This document shows positions 1 through 7,545 of a stretch of DNA of 10,906 nucleotides, piece by piece. The notes under the pieces were generated by a model, which ran no database searches, had not been told where the DNA came from, and saw only the letters and a list, made by a program, of their open reading frames with translations. Every line of letters begins with the position of its first letter. The first letter of the stretch is position 1. The position numbers and the translations under genes are program-made. Source of the DNA: Anaerolineales bacterium UBA4823 (GTDB lineage Bacteria > Chloroflexota > Anaerolineae > Anaerolineales > UBA4823); NCBI GenBank assembly GCA_002402275.1, contig DHFN01000091.1, positions 1,524 through 12,429 on the forward strand, written 5' to 3'.

Positions 1-512
1 ATTTGCCAGTTCGGATCGGCGATAGAGACATCTCGTAAAATTTGCTCGATCATTGCCTTGGATTGACCATAGGGATTGAGTGGAGAAATGGGAAAATTTT
101 CCCGAATCGGCATGGTTTCGGGTGAGCCGTAAACTGTCGCAGATGAGCTAAAGATCAGTTTATGCACCTGGTATTTTTGCATCACCTGAAACAAGACCAT
201 GGAACCATAGACATTGTTCTCATAATATTCTAAAGGCAATTGAACCGATTCACCCACAGCTTTTAACCCAGCAAAATGGAAGACCGCGTCGAACGAAAAC
301 TGCTCGAAAATTTTTTCTAATCCATCCCGGTCGCGCAAATCGAGCTGGAAAAAATCTAACTTTCTCCCGCTGATTTCCTCCACTCTTCGCAAAGCCATCA
401 CTTTGCTGTTGCGCAAATTATCCACTACCACAACCTCAAATCGAGCATTGAGCAGCTCGACACAGGTATGGCTGCCTATATAGCCAGCTCCTCCAGTTAC
501 CAAAACTCTCAT
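1..512 (-). CDS. galE: UDP-glucose 4-epimerase, N-terminal part (cut by window edge)
   Basis: NAD-dependent short-chain dehydrogenase/reductase-type sugar epimerase that interconverts UDP-glucose and UDP-galactose in the cytoplasm. The 170 visible residues show the Rossmann motif GGAGYIGSH (residues 7-15), the SSSATVYG segment with catalytic Ser124, and YGQSK with Tyr148 and Lys152. These lie almost exactly where E. coli GalE has S124/Y149/K153. The C-terminal half, which gives sugar specificity, lies outside the window, so another UDP-sugar 4-epimerase (for example UDP-GlcNAc/Glc) cannot be excluded. The start ATG (510-512) overlaps the stop of the upstream rhomboid gene as ATGA. It is preceded by GAGAGG about 6 bases upstream, a good ribosome binding site inside the rhomboid coding end. 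It is probably co-transcribed and translationally coupled with gmk and the rhomboid gene. Confidence 0.9.
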   Translation of the reverse strand, partial: MRVLVTGGAGYIGSHTCVELLNARFEVVVVDNLRNSKVMALRRVEEISGRKLDFFQLDLRDRDGLEKIFEQFSFDAVFHFAGLKAVGESVQLPLEYYENNVYGSMVLFQVMQKYQVHKLIFSSSATVYGSPETMPIRENFPISPLNPYGQSKAMIEQILRDVSIADPNWQ

Positions 513-1306
513 GACCAACCTCTCAACCTGAAGTAAATAAACATACCCGTTAAAACCAGGAAAAAGCCACCCACCCCAAGTGTGGTTAGAAAAACTTGAC
601 GGGTATCCCGCTGATCTTCAATAGTTAAATTCGGATAAATCCCATCCACTTTAAGCAAAGGTCCTGCAAACCAGGCAAAAAGAGTCCCGCCAATTAAACC
701 ACCCACATGCCCCCAATTGTCAATCCCCGGAGAAAGACCAATGATCAAGTTTATTCCAGCGATGACCAGCACGTTGATCAAAACCCGGGTCGCCCTGCTC
801 CCCAACAACTTCTTATTTTGATAGGAAAAGACCATCTCTGCCCCAAGTAACCCAAAAATGGCGGTGGATGAACCCAACGAATTGGCAGTTGAAAAAATAA
901 AAGATGCTACATTTCCGGCAAACCCGCCCATGAGATACAAGATCAAAAACCGGAGATGACCATAACGACCCTCTAGAGAAGGGCCAAAAAGATATAAGGC
1001 GTACATATTGAACCCAATATGCAAGATTGAGCCGTGTAAAAAAACCGGGGTGAATAACCGCCAAAGCTGACCTTGCAGGATGGCAGTATTCGCCTTCATA
1101 CCCAAATAAGCGATGAGATCATCGCCTAAAAATATTTGTCCTGCATACTGCAGAAGATAAATAAATATTGTTATGCCCATGATTACGTATGTAGCTGTTG
1201 GTTTAACCTGCGGATAGTCTATATGGGCAATTACAGGTTGAGCGGGTTCTCCCCTTTCAGGCGGGGTCGCTGGTGTATCAAAAGGGGGTTGTGGTTCAAA
1301 GCTCAT
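509..1306 (-). CDS. Rhomboid-family intramembrane serine protease
   Basis: Multi-pass membrane protein of 265 residues that should cleave transmembrane substrates within the membrane. The N-terminal 35 residues are proline-rich and cytosolic-looking. Hydrophobic segments follow at roughly 38-58, 82-107, 119-140, 148-162, 173-190, 198-217 and 238-258. Family signatures are present: HxxxN-type motif HGSILHIGFN (91-100), the nucleophile motif GSSTAIFG (145-152, Ser147) and the catalytic His200 in WGHVGG. The catalytic pair is intact, so the enzyme is probably active; substrate unknown. I chose ATG 1306 because it has AAAGGA about 6 bases upstream and overlaps the gmk stop as ATGA. A longer open frame reaches 1408, but it only runs antisense-free inside gmk, adds no family sequence and has no ribosome binding site. 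The last hydrophobic segment ends at a short basic tail. Confidence 0.92.
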   Translation of the reverse strand: MSFEPQPPFDTPATPPERGEPAQPVIAHIDYPQVKPTATYVIMGITIFIYLLQYAGQIFLGDDLIAYLGMKANTAILQGQLWRLFTPVFLHGSILHIGFNMYALYLFGPSLEGRYGHLRFLILYLMGGFAGNVASFIFSTANSLGSSTAIFGLLGAEMVFSYQNKKLLGSRATRVLINVLVIAGINLIIGLSPGIDNWGHVGGLIGGTLFAWFAGPLLKVDGIYPNLTIEDQRDTRQVFLTTLGVGGFFLVLTGMFIYFRLRGWS

Positions 1307-1917
1307 GAAATTCCTTTCTGGCGGCTGACATGGTGATGTTCTGCTCGAATGATCGCAATCACAATGTCCACAGTGTGTTCTAATTCGCCGCGCCGATTTA
1401 CTACCCAATAATCGAAAGACTTCAGTTGGCTTAACTCTAAAGCCGCGGTTTGTAACCGTAACCGGAGTGCTTCTCGCGCCTCAGTGGATCGGTTTTCTAG
1501 CCGCTCAGCAGTATCATTTGAATCTTCAGCGCTGATGAAAATCAATACCGCTTGGGGAAATTGTTTCCGTAGAGTTAATGCCCCTTGCACATCCACGCGT
1601 AGAATGACATCCTGACCACTCTCCAGAGCCTGTTCCACTTGCTGGCGGGGTACACCCTTGTATTCCCCATATACCCGTGCATATTCGATTAATTCATCTC
1701 GGGCAATCATCTCCTCAAACTGTTCTTTACTGACAAAGATATAGTCAATTCCTTCCACTTCGTCAGGTCGGCGCTCTCGGCTTGTTGCGGTTACCACAAA
1801 ATGGAACGGTAACCCCCGCTCCTTCAAAGCTTTAATGACGCTATCTTTCCCGGCTCCGGAGGTGCCCGAAAGGACAATTACCAAAGGTTCATGGGTTGGA
1901 AACATTGTCAAACTCAT
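1303..1917 (-). CDS. gmk: Guanylate kinase
   Basis: Cytoplasmic nucleotide kinase that converts GMP plus ATP to GDP plus ADP, feeding GTP/dGTP pools and GMP recycling. The 204-residue length is normal. It has the P-loop GTSGAGKDS (residues 18-26, Lys24), the GMP-binding segment TSRERRPDEVEGIDYIF (45-61, with the conserved Arg pair, Glu and Tyr), YGEYKGVP (83-90) and a DVQGA motif (109-113). The position after the P-loop Lys is Asp rather than Ser/Thr, as in some family members. The start at 1917 has no recognisable ribosome binding site; a TATAAT on this strand ends only 9 bases upstream, so the mRNA may be almost leaderless. Met5 (1905) is the alternative start. The stop codon overlaps the rhomboid start, making gmk the first gene of a three-gene set. 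Confidence 0.94.
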   Translation of the reverse strand: MSLTMFPTHEPLVIVLSGTSGAGKDSVIKALKERGLPFHFVVTATSRERRPDEVEGIDYIFVSKEQFEEMIARDELIEYARVYGEYKGVPRQQVEQALESGQDVILRVDVQGALTLRKQFPQAVLIFISAEDSNDTAERLENRSTEAREALRLRLQTAALELSQLKSFDYWVVNRRGELEHTVDIVIAIIRAEHHHVSRQKGIS

Positions 1918-1934
1918 CGTAATCTGATTATAAT
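1905..1934 (+). promoter_or_regulatory. Promoter of the zinc-ribbon gene
   Basis: TTGTCA (1905-1910) is followed after 18 bases by TATAAT (1929-1934), a near-consensus sigma-70-type promoter. The -35 lies inside the first codons of the divergent gmk. Expected transcription start about 1941, giving an untranslated leader of about 29 bases before the ATG at 1970. Confidence 0.65.
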
Positions 1935-1955
1935 TTCAAATCAAAAAAGTGTGTT
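1927..1955 (-). promoter_or_regulatory. Probable gmk promoter, nearly leaderless
   Basis: On the minus strand a perfect TATAAT occupies 1932-1927. At 17-base spacing the -35 position reads AACACA (1955-1950), a weak match with 3 of 6 bases. The expected start of transcription is around 1920, about 3 bases before the gmk ATG, leaving no room for a Shine-Dalgarno sequence. The -10 shares bases with that of the divergent zinc-ribbon gene. Confidence 0.5.
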
Positions 1956-1969
1956 CGGAGGTTTTTAGA

Positions 1970-2371
1970 ATGCCCACCTATCAATATCGGTGCTTAAATT
2001 GTAATAAACGTTTTGAAATCTTCATGACTTATAATGAATACGGAATTCGCCCGGTGCATTGTCCTCATTGCCAAAGTGAACAAGTTGAACGAAGAATTGG
2101 ACGAATAAGAATAGCCAAATCTGAGGAAAGCCGTATGGAAGACCTTGCTGACCCCGGTGCCCTGGCTGGAATGGAGGATGATCCGAAATCATTGGGCAGG
2201 ATGATGCGCCGGATGGGAAGTGAATTGGGTGAAGAGCTTCCCCCCGAGTTCGATGAAGTGGTAGATCGCCTGGAAGCCGGTCAGAGCCCTGATGAGATCG
2301 AACAGGCTCTTCCTGATCTTGATAATTCAGAGGATGCTGGTTTGGGAGGCAGTGACTTTGATGAATTTTAA
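1970..2371 (+). CDS. FmdB-family zinc-ribbon protein
   Basis: Small cytoplasmic protein of 133 residues whose first 45 residues are a FmdB/CxxC_CxxC_SSSS-type zinc ribbon: MPTYQYRC opening, Cys8-x2-Cys11 and Cys31-x2-Cys34 as the four likely zinc ligands. Family members are called putative regulatory proteins, but a biochemical role is not established. The remainder is charged and probably flexible. It has a Met/Arg-rich patch (GRMMRRMG) and then a strongly acidic C-terminus rich in Glu and Asp, ending SDFDEF. The ATG at 1970 is chosen because CGGAGG sits 8 bases upstream (1956-1961) and because family members begin MPxYxYxC. An in-frame GTG at 1949 adds seven residues but lacks a ribosome binding site. 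The gene stands alone between divergent gmk and convergent tmk, with its own promoter. Confidence 0.88.
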   Translation: MPTYQYRCLNCNKRFEIFMTYNEYGIRPVHCPHCQSEQVERRIGRIRIAKSEESRMEDLADPGALAGMEDDPKSLGRMMRRMGSELGEELPPEFDEVVDRLEAGQSPDEIEQALPDLDNSEDAGLGGSDFDEF

Positions 2372-2988
2372 TCACCGGTTAAGCGCTGTAGCACGATCTG
2401 ACGTATCTCTTCCTGTACTTGGAGGAAAGATCGGTCTGCTTTGACAATCTTCCAACGCCCTGGCTCCTGGGCTGCCATATCCAGGTAACCTTGGCGGACG
2501 CGCTGATAAAAATCCAGATCGTAGGTATCCAGCCGATTAATCTGTCCTCCCTGGCTACGGCGTTGTAAACCAATTTTTACATCCAAATCTAATAAGATTG
2601 TCAAATCGGGTTGTAAACCACCGGTAGCAAAATTCACCAGGGTCCGTAGTTGATCCAGATTGACCCGCCTATATCCATATCCCTGATAGGCAAGGGTTGA
2701 ATCGGCATAGCGGTCACATACAACAACGCCACCGGATGCCAGATGGGGTTTGATGACCTCTTCCACTAACTGGGCTCGGGAAGCCTGAAAGAGGAGAATC
2801 TCGGTACGCAAATGTATCTGCGTGTTCTCCTGATTCCCCAAGATAGTCCGAATTTGTTCTCCAATCCGCGTTCCACCTGGTTCACGAGTTAGCAGGACAG
2901 GATAGCTCTTCTGGTGCAAGAACTTGGCCAGCTCATCACTTTGGGTTGATTTACCACAACCTTCCGATCCTTCAAATGTTATAAACAT
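2368..2988 (-). CDS. tmk: Thymidylate kinase (dTMP kinase)
   Basis: Cytoplasmic kinase that phosphorylates dTMP to dTDP, the last specific step to dTTP. The length of 206 residues is standard. Visible motifs are the P-loop GSEGCGKST (7-15, Lys13), TREPGGT (34-40) and the DRY motif (Asp92-Arg93-Tyr94) followed by STLAYQGYG (97-105). The LID region includes Arg143-Arg144 and NRLD (151-154). All catalytic positions look intact. The start ATG at 2988 has only a weak ACGGA a few bases upstream. It follows the HEPN gene after a 33-base gap and is the last gene of the minus-strand cluster. Its stop codon overlaps that of the convergent zinc-ribbon gene by sharing TTAA, so no terminator can lie between the two reading frames. 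Confidence 0.95.
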   Translation of the reverse strand: MFITFEGSEGCGKSTQSDELAKFLHQKSYPVLLTREPGGTRIGEQIRTILGNQENTQIHLRTEILLFQASRAQLVEEVIKPHLASGGVVVCDRYADSTLAYQGYGYRRVNLDQLRTLVNFATGGLQPDLTILLDLDVKIGLQRRSQGGQINRLDTYDLDFYQRVRQGYLDMAAQEPGRWKIVKADRSFLQVQEEIRQIVLQRLTGD

Positions 2989-3021
2989 ATCAATCCGTAA
3001 AACAAATCATTAAATACATTC

Positions 3022-3342
3022 TTATTGGGATATATTTAACTGCTGTTGAACAAAGAGATGAACTACTTGGGTTGCCTTAAAAACTCTCTTAGCCTCATCT
3101 TTATCGGCTGTCATACCAGGATACCGGATATTCACAGCAAATTGTTCAATTACTTGCAAATCTGGTAAAAGCATTTCATAACTTACATCTATTTCTTTAC
3201 ATAGTTTTAACAGTTCTTGTAACTTGTGAGTGCGCGGAATATCTATATCATTCTCCTGTAAAAAGACTTGCAAATATTTCTCTGCACATTGTTGCCCCTG
3301 AAAACAAACTGCATCATAAATCGAAGTATCACTCTTGCTCAA
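3022..3342 (-). CDS. HEPN-domain protein, probably truncated at its N-terminus
   Basis: A 106-residue frame whose body matches the HEPN family (higher eukaryote and prokaryote nucleotide-binding). It has AVCFQGQQCAEKYLQ (11-25, the usual FHAQQAAEKxLKA helix), IPRTHKLQELLKLC (35-48), and IRYPGM followed by the EAKRVFKATQVV helix (72-94). The usual opening helix (W-x-x-x-A-x-x-DL) is missing. The only start in frame is TTG 3342, without a clear ribosome binding site, and an in-frame TGA sits 18 bases before it (3358-3360). HEPN proteins often pair with a MNT nucleotidyltransferase as a toxin-antitoxin or abortive-infection module, but no partner is present and the R-x4-6-H nuclease motif is not visible. 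The gene is more AT-rich than its neighbours, suggesting a recently acquired, decaying remnant. It could also be a pseudogene. Confidence 0.6.
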   Translation of the reverse strand: MSKSDTSIYDAVCFQGQQCAEKYLQVFLQENDIDIPRTHKLQELLKLCKEIDVSYEMLLPDLQVIEQFAVNIRYPGMTADKDEAKRVFKATQVVHLFVQQQLNISQ

Positions 3343-3403
3343 TTCAAAGCTTAGAATTCATCCCCAAGGTTTAGATAAACGCAATTATTAATCTGTACAA
3401 ATC

Positions 3404-5017
3404 TCATCCATCGCGAAAGATGCGTACTCGTCGGTTGGGTTCTTTCCCATAGGAGTGAGAAACCAGGTTAGCTTGGCGTGCCATCTGATGCTGAAGCCGC
3501 CGGATAGCAGCATTCGCTGGAGTCAGTTCCACCCACCGCTCCCCATTCAACACCGCTTCAATAGCAGCTTGGGTTTCACCCATATAATTTTTTTCATCGT
3601 TGAAATCAGCCACATCCATTGAAAGATTAAACAAATCCGAAAGGAATTGCTGCATTTGATATACGGTATTAGCCCGTAGCACATGGATAGGGGTATTGCG
3701 ATGTTCCGCATCTACGATAATACGCTGTCGTTTGCGGAAATAGGTTCGTAAGGTCACCAACACATCCGCCTGAGAGGATTCATTCACCAGCATAATAGGC
3801 ACTCCTAAACGCCGGGCTGCCTGGGATAAACGGTTACGCGCAACCCCATACGGGTATACTTTAACAGTCGGCAAGGATTCTTGGTTCTCGGTAGAAGGGG
3901 AAAGTTCCAAACTAGTTACCTCGGGTTCGGGTGGAGTAGTTTTATTATCGTATCCATTTAACTGGCGGCGGTAACCCTGTTGGGTAGATTGGCGGGTCGA
4001 AAAGGTCTTGACCATTGGTGGAGCTTTTTCGATATGGATATTTCCCAATTCATCGCGAGCTCGAATCTCAGGCGGCAAGGGGTAACCGCGTAATAAGGCA
4101 TCCACAGATGCAGCTACGTCTTGTTGGATCGCCAGACGATCACGGGTTTGAATTTCTATGAGCACATCGAATGTTGGTGGTGAACGACGCTCCAAGACTG
4201 TCTTTTGGGTTCCCCGCCGGCGGGCTTCCTCGTCCGATAAAGTTACCGACTCAATCCCCCCTACTAAATCGGATAAAGTGGGATTGAGCAACAGGTTTTC
4301 GAGTGTATTGCCGTGGGCGGTGCCGATTAATTGCACTCCCCGTTCGGCAATCGTTCGAGCTGCCGCAGCTTCCAGCTCACGACCGATTTCATCAATAACA
4401 ATGGCTTCTGGATTATGGTTTTCCACCGCTTCGATCATCACTTCATGCTGTAAGGAAGGAGCACTCACTTGCATACGTCGGGCGCGCCCAACCGCTGGAT
4501 GAGGAACATCGCCATCGCCCCCAATCTCATTCGAAGTATCCACGATGACCACCCGTTTGCTTTCTGCCAAAAGTCGGGCTGCCTCCCGCAACATCGTGGT
4601 TTTTCCTACCCCGGGACGCCCTAGAATGAGCAAACTTCGTCCGCTTTCGATTAAATCTTTGATAATATCCGTCGTACCATAAACTGCTCTCCCCACCCGG
4701 CAGGTGAGCCCCACAATATGCCCCCGTCGGTTACGAATTGCGGAAATTCGGTGGAGAGTACGCTCGATGCCAGCTCGGTTATCTGCATCAAAGGTTCCTA
4801 TCCGTTCCACCACATAATCGAGGTCGGCATGAGTAATCTCTTGATCTCGTAAGATAATCTCGCGATCCACAAAGCGAGCAGTTGCAACCCTTCCTAAATC
4901 CATGATCACTTCTAACAAGTCGTCACTATGATTGGCTTCCGTGACCGCCTCAGCAATCGTGGATGGAAGCACATCCAATAAAGCATGTAAATCATCAGTA
5001 ATTTTTAATTGAGTCAT
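3404..5017 (-). CDS. P-loop ATPase with C-terminal R3H domain (SpoIIIAA/Ycf45-like)
   Basis: Protein of 537 residues combining a RecA/secretion-ATPase-like P-loop domain with a single-stranded nucleic acid-binding R3H domain. It has Walker A GRPGVGKTT (133-141, Lys139) and TSNEIGGDGD (161-170). Walker B AIVIDE runs 205-210, followed by the GTAHGNTLENLL stretch (232-243). Together these are the signature of the SpoIIIAA/Ycf45 family. A low-complexity linker lies at about 335-385. A second conserved domain of unknown fold follows (about 385-470). The R3H motif ends the protein, with Arg506-x3-His510. The exact function is unknown; family relatives occur in cyanobacteria, plastids and Chloroflexi. 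ATG 5017 is one base after the stop of the upstream gene (TAA-G-ATG), so translation is probably coupled. A longer frame to 5077 adds 20 residues overlapping that gene and is less likely. Confidence 0.85.
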   Translation of the reverse strand: MTQLKITDDLHALLDVLPSTIAEAVTEANHSDDLLEVIMDLGRVATARFVDREIILRDQEITHADLDYVVERIGTFDADNRAGIERTLHRISAIRNRRGHIVGLTCRVGRAVYGTTDIIKDLIESGRSLLILGRPGVGKTTMLREAARLLAESKRVVIVDTSNEIGGDGDVPHPAVGRARRMQVSAPSLQHEVMIEAVENHNPEAIVIDEIGRELEAAAARTIAERGVQLIGTAHGNTLENLLLNPTLSDLVGGIESVTLSDEEARRRGTQKTVLERRSPPTFDVLIEIQTRDRLAIQQDVAASVDALLRGYPLPPEIRARDELGNIHIEKAPPMVKTFSTRQSTQQGYRRQLNGYDNKTTPPEPEVTSLELSPSTENQESLPTVKVYPYGVARNRLSQAARRLGVPIMLVNESSQADVLVTLRTYFRKRQRIIVDAEHRNTPIHVLRANTVYQMQQFLSDLFNLSMDVADFNDEKNYMGETQAAIEAVLNGERWVELTPANAAIRRLQHQMARQANLVSHSYGKEPNRRVRIFRDG

Positions 5018-5018
5018 C

Positions 5019-5963
5019 TTACAAGTTATGTTTCTCCGAATGCACAAAAGGCACTGAAATTTCCGCTCGACCGCCATCTAAGGTTGGGATAGTGATAGCT
5101 GGAACCACTCGTTTTGCAACCGCCAGATGTTTCACCATCACCGCTTGACGGGGACCCGCTTCAGCACCAAAATCTTCTAATATTGGCTCTAGCCAGGATT
5201 GATAAGAACGTACACAGATAAAAACTGGTCGTGAGAGCCGGTAAGGCAAACCACTGATCATTTCTTTTAATACTTGATGTAGGTCTTCTAAATCCGGATG
5301 AATTAACGGCTGGATCCAGATGCCACGATATCCATAGCTTGGCTCGATATATCCCAATATTTCACCCTTTTCTTTGTAGACCATCCCAATCGTATGATCG
5401 GTAGGAAATGATTCAACCTGCTGAACTAGAGGGGGCACAATATTGTGATAAAGCGAACGGATTGCGATGACATCTTGATCTTCTGCCATTTGCCAGGCGC
5501 CGGAGGAGTTGTTTTGGATCTCCTCGGACTTGATTTCCCAAATTCTTTGGCGGCTGTAAACTGCATAGCCGGCTTGACGCAGTATTTCATAAGTTGCAGC
5601 TTCTTCATCAATATCTGCCAGGATCCGCAGGATCCCACGTTCAATCAATTGAGCAGAGAGATGCTCGAGCAATGGATTCAGTAAAGGACGATTGATGGCT
5701 TTCTCGGGCATTAAAAACGTAAGCTGCGCAAGGTGCAAGACGGGCGTTTGCATGACTTGACCGATCAAAGGGATATTATCGCCATTTTCTGGCAGAGAGA
5801 TCGCCGTAAAAACCCCATTAGAAAGCGATAGAGAAGAAAACATCGCGCTAGGAAATGAGAGTTGCCCGCGGGTTAACAACCAGGCACTGTTAAGATAAAC
5901 ACAATCCTTGCGATACCGCAACAGTGCTGGTATATCTCGCCAATCTAACAGACGGGTCACCAT
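5019..5963 (-). CDS. GNAT-like (N-acetyltransferase fold) protein
   Basis: Protein of 314 residues that I place only loosely in the GNAT superfamily. Residues about 78-144 have the GNAT strand-helix-strand order: LAQLTFLMPE, a helix LLNPLLEHLSAQLIERG (94-110), then ILADIDEEAATYEILRQAGY (114-133) and a closing strand SRQRIWEI. That is the usual 'NxxAxxLYxxxGF' end of an acetyltransferase. Residues 236-270 repeat the same pattern (FICVRSYQSWLEPILEDFGA, then RQAVMVKHL), which suggests two GNAT-like halves. The canonical Q/RxxGxG/A acetyl-CoA loop is not obvious, so the protein may be non-catalytic. Substrate unknown. The start ATG (5963) has only a weak GAGAT upstream. It lies 52 bases after pdxT and its stop is one base from the next gene's start. 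The close pairing with the R3H ATPase suggests a shared role. Confidence 0.7.
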   Translation of the reverse strand: MVTRLLDWRDIPALLRYRKDCVYLNSAWLLTRGQLSFPSAMFSSLSLSNGVFTAISLPENGDNIPLIGQVMQTPVLHLAQLTFLMPEKAINRPLLNPLLEHLSAQLIERGILRILADIDEEAATYEILRQAGYAVYSRQRIWEIKSEEIQNNSSGAWQMAEDQDVIAIRSLYHNIVPPLVQQVESFPTDHTIGMVYKEKGEILGYIEPSYGYRGIWIQPLIHPDLEDLHQVLKEMISGLPYRLSRPVFICVRSYQSWLEPILEDFGAEAGPRQAVMVKHLAVAKRVVPAITIPTLDGGRAEISVPFVHSEKHNL

Positions 5964-6015
5964 AGTTTTATCTCACAGTAGATTGGGCTGGATCCCATTT
6001 CTACTGCCAGAGATT

Positions 6016-6603
6016 TTACTCCTTTGCGTCAGCCAACTTCAAAAAGTAGCGATGGAAGCGGTCATCCTTGGTTAGTTCAGGATGAAAAGAGGTTGCCAAT
6101 AATCTTTCCTGTTGGGCAGCAACAATCTCTCCATCCTCCAACTTTGCCAAAACTTCCACTCCCTTGCCCACTGCACTGATCAATGGAGCTCGGATAAAGA
6201 TGGCATGGAACGGTTTATCCTCAGCGCTCACCCCTTTCAATGCTGGCACTGTGAGGTCCGCTTCAAAACTTTCCACCTGCCTACCAAAGGCATTCCGTTC
6301 TACCTTTATATCCATAAGGTCTAAAAGGGGTTGATTGCGATGGGCATCTTTCGATAGAAAGATCGCCCCAGCGCAGGTACCCCAAATAGCCTTCTCTTTT
6401 CCGAAGTTTCGCAGCGGTTCCAATAACTGAAAATCCACCGCTAATTTTCCGATCGTGGTTGACTCTCCACCGGGGATTATGATCCCCTCTAGACCTTCAA
6501 GCTGTCCAGGCAACCGGACTTCAACCGCCTCAACCCCTAAACGGTTTAATATGGCAATGTGTTCAATAAAATCACCCTGTAAGGCTAATACGCCCAGGCG
6601 CAT
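6016..6603 (-). CDS. pdxT: Pyridoxal 5'-phosphate synthase glutaminase subunit
   Basis: Class I glutamine amidotransferase of 195 residues that hydrolyses glutamine and channels ammonia to PdxS for PLP synthesis. It shows the opening [15 protein letters not shown] and the oxyanion-strand motif PGGEST (44-49). The nucleophile is Cys77 in GTCAGA, and His174 and Glu176 in SFHPE complete the catalytic triad, all intact. I chose ATG 6603, four bases after the pdxS stop, because homologues begin at this point. A GTG at 6618 would add five residues and overlap pdxS, and cannot be ruled out. The GGTTGG stretch before ATG is a poor ribosome binding site, so coupling to pdxS translation is likely. pdxT directly follows pdxS, the usual order. 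Confidence 0.95.
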   Translation of the reverse strand: MRLGVLALQGDFIEHIAILNRLGVEAVEVRLPGQLEGLEGIIIPGGESTTIGKLAVDFQLLEPLRNFGKEKAIWGTCAGAIFLSKDAHRNQPLLDLMDIKVERNAFGRQVESFEADLTVPALKGVSAEDKPFHAIFIRAPLISAVGKGVEVLAKLEDGEIVAAQQERLLATSFHPELTKDDRFHRYFLKLADAKE

Positions 6604-6607
6604 CAAT

Positions 6608-7495
6608 CTACCAACCACGACCTGCCAGTAACTCCGGTTCTGGAATGGATGAGACTTGCCGTCCGACCATGGGTTCTCCTAAATTGCGGCTCACCTCAGC
6701 CAGTATGTAGGGGTCATTGAAGTGAGTAGTTGCTTTGACGATCGCAGCTGCTCTCCGGGCAGGGTCACCGGATTTAAAGATGCCAGAACCAACAAAAACG
6801 CCGTCTACTCCTAATTGCATCATTAACGCTGCATCCGCCGGAGTTGCAATGCCGCCCGCGGCAAAATTAACCACTGGCATTCGACCTAAGGAGCGTGTTT
6901 CCATTACTATCTCGTATGGGGCACCGATCTCCTTGGAGTAAGCCATTACTTCTTCTTCTGCCATTGTTTGTAACCGCCTAATTTCGCCCAGAACCGCTCG
7001 AGCGTGTCGCACAGCCTCTACAACATCGCCTGTACCGGCTTCGCCTTTCGTGCGGATCATGGCTGCTCCTTCCCCAATACGGCGTAATGCTTCGCCAAGA
7101 TTACGGCAGCCACAGACAAAAGGAACTTTAAAAAGATGCTTATTGATATGGTGTGCCTCGTCTGCCGGAGTTAGTACTTCCGATTCGTCAATGTAATCCA
7201 CACCAATCGCTTCGAGGATCTGCGCTTCAACAAAATGTCCGATGCGGCATTTTGCCATTACCGGGATTGAAACGGTATCCATGATCTTGAGGATTAATTC
7301 CGGGTCACTCATCCGCGCCACCCCGCCTTGGGCACGGATATCCGCCGGGACACGCTCTAACGCCATCACTGCTACAGCTCCAGCATCTTCAGCAATGCGG
7401 GCATGTTCTGGTGTGACTACATCCATAATCACTCCCCCCTTAAGCATTTGGGCTAAACCCTTTTTAACAGTAAAAGTTGCTACTTCTTTTTCCAT
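6608..7495 (-). CDS. pdxS: Pyridoxal 5'-phosphate synthase, lyase subunit
   Basis: Catalytic (beta/alpha)8-barrel subunit that combines ribose 5-phosphate, glyceraldehyde 3-phosphate and ammonia into PLP, the cofactor of many transaminases. The 295-residue length is typical. Key residues match the Bacillus enzyme by position: Asp25 in MDVVTPE, Lys82 in MAKCRIGHF (imine-forming lysine) and Lys150 in [10 protein letters not shown]. The strongly conserved [14 protein letters not shown] (100-113) and [20 protein letters not shown] stretches are also present. The ATG at 7495 is supported by GGAGGT seven bases upstream and by the [19 protein letters not shown] opening. An upstream in-frame start at 7516 would place that ribosome site inside the gene. 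It is the first gene of the minus-strand cluster and is preceded by a good promoter. Confidence 0.97.
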   Translation of the reverse strand: MEKEVATFTVKKGLAQMLKGGVIMDVVTPEHARIAEDAGAVAVMALERVPADIRAQGGVARMSDPELILKIMDTVSIPVMAKCRIGHFVEAQILEAIGVDYIDESEVLTPADEAHHINKHLFKVPFVCGCRNLGEALRRIGEGAAMIRTKGEAGTGDVVEAVRHARAVLGEIRRLQTMAEEEVMAYSKEIGAPYEIVMETRSLGRMPVVNFAAGGIATPADAALMMQLGVDGVFVGSGIFKSGDPARRAAAIVKATTHFNDPYILAEVSRNLGEPMVGRQVSSIPEPELLAGRGW

Positions 7496-7545
7496 ATGTC
7501 TTACCTCCAGAGCCAAATTGACTCTAATTGATCTCTTTTAATATT

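Noticed and set aside
1307..1408. Extended N-terminus of the rhomboid protein
   Set aside because: These codons lie within the gmk 3' end in another frame, and the ribosome binding site AAAGGA sits just before the ATG at 1306.
4158..4502. 114-residue plus-strand frame inside the R3H ATPase gene
   Set aside because: Antisense shadow of the Walker B region; Ser/Arg-rich composition typical of a reverse-complement translation.
7496..7540. Riboswitch in the pdxS leader
   Set aside because: The leader is only about 43 bases with at most a four-pair AGAG/CTCT stem; too short and weak for a known aptamer.
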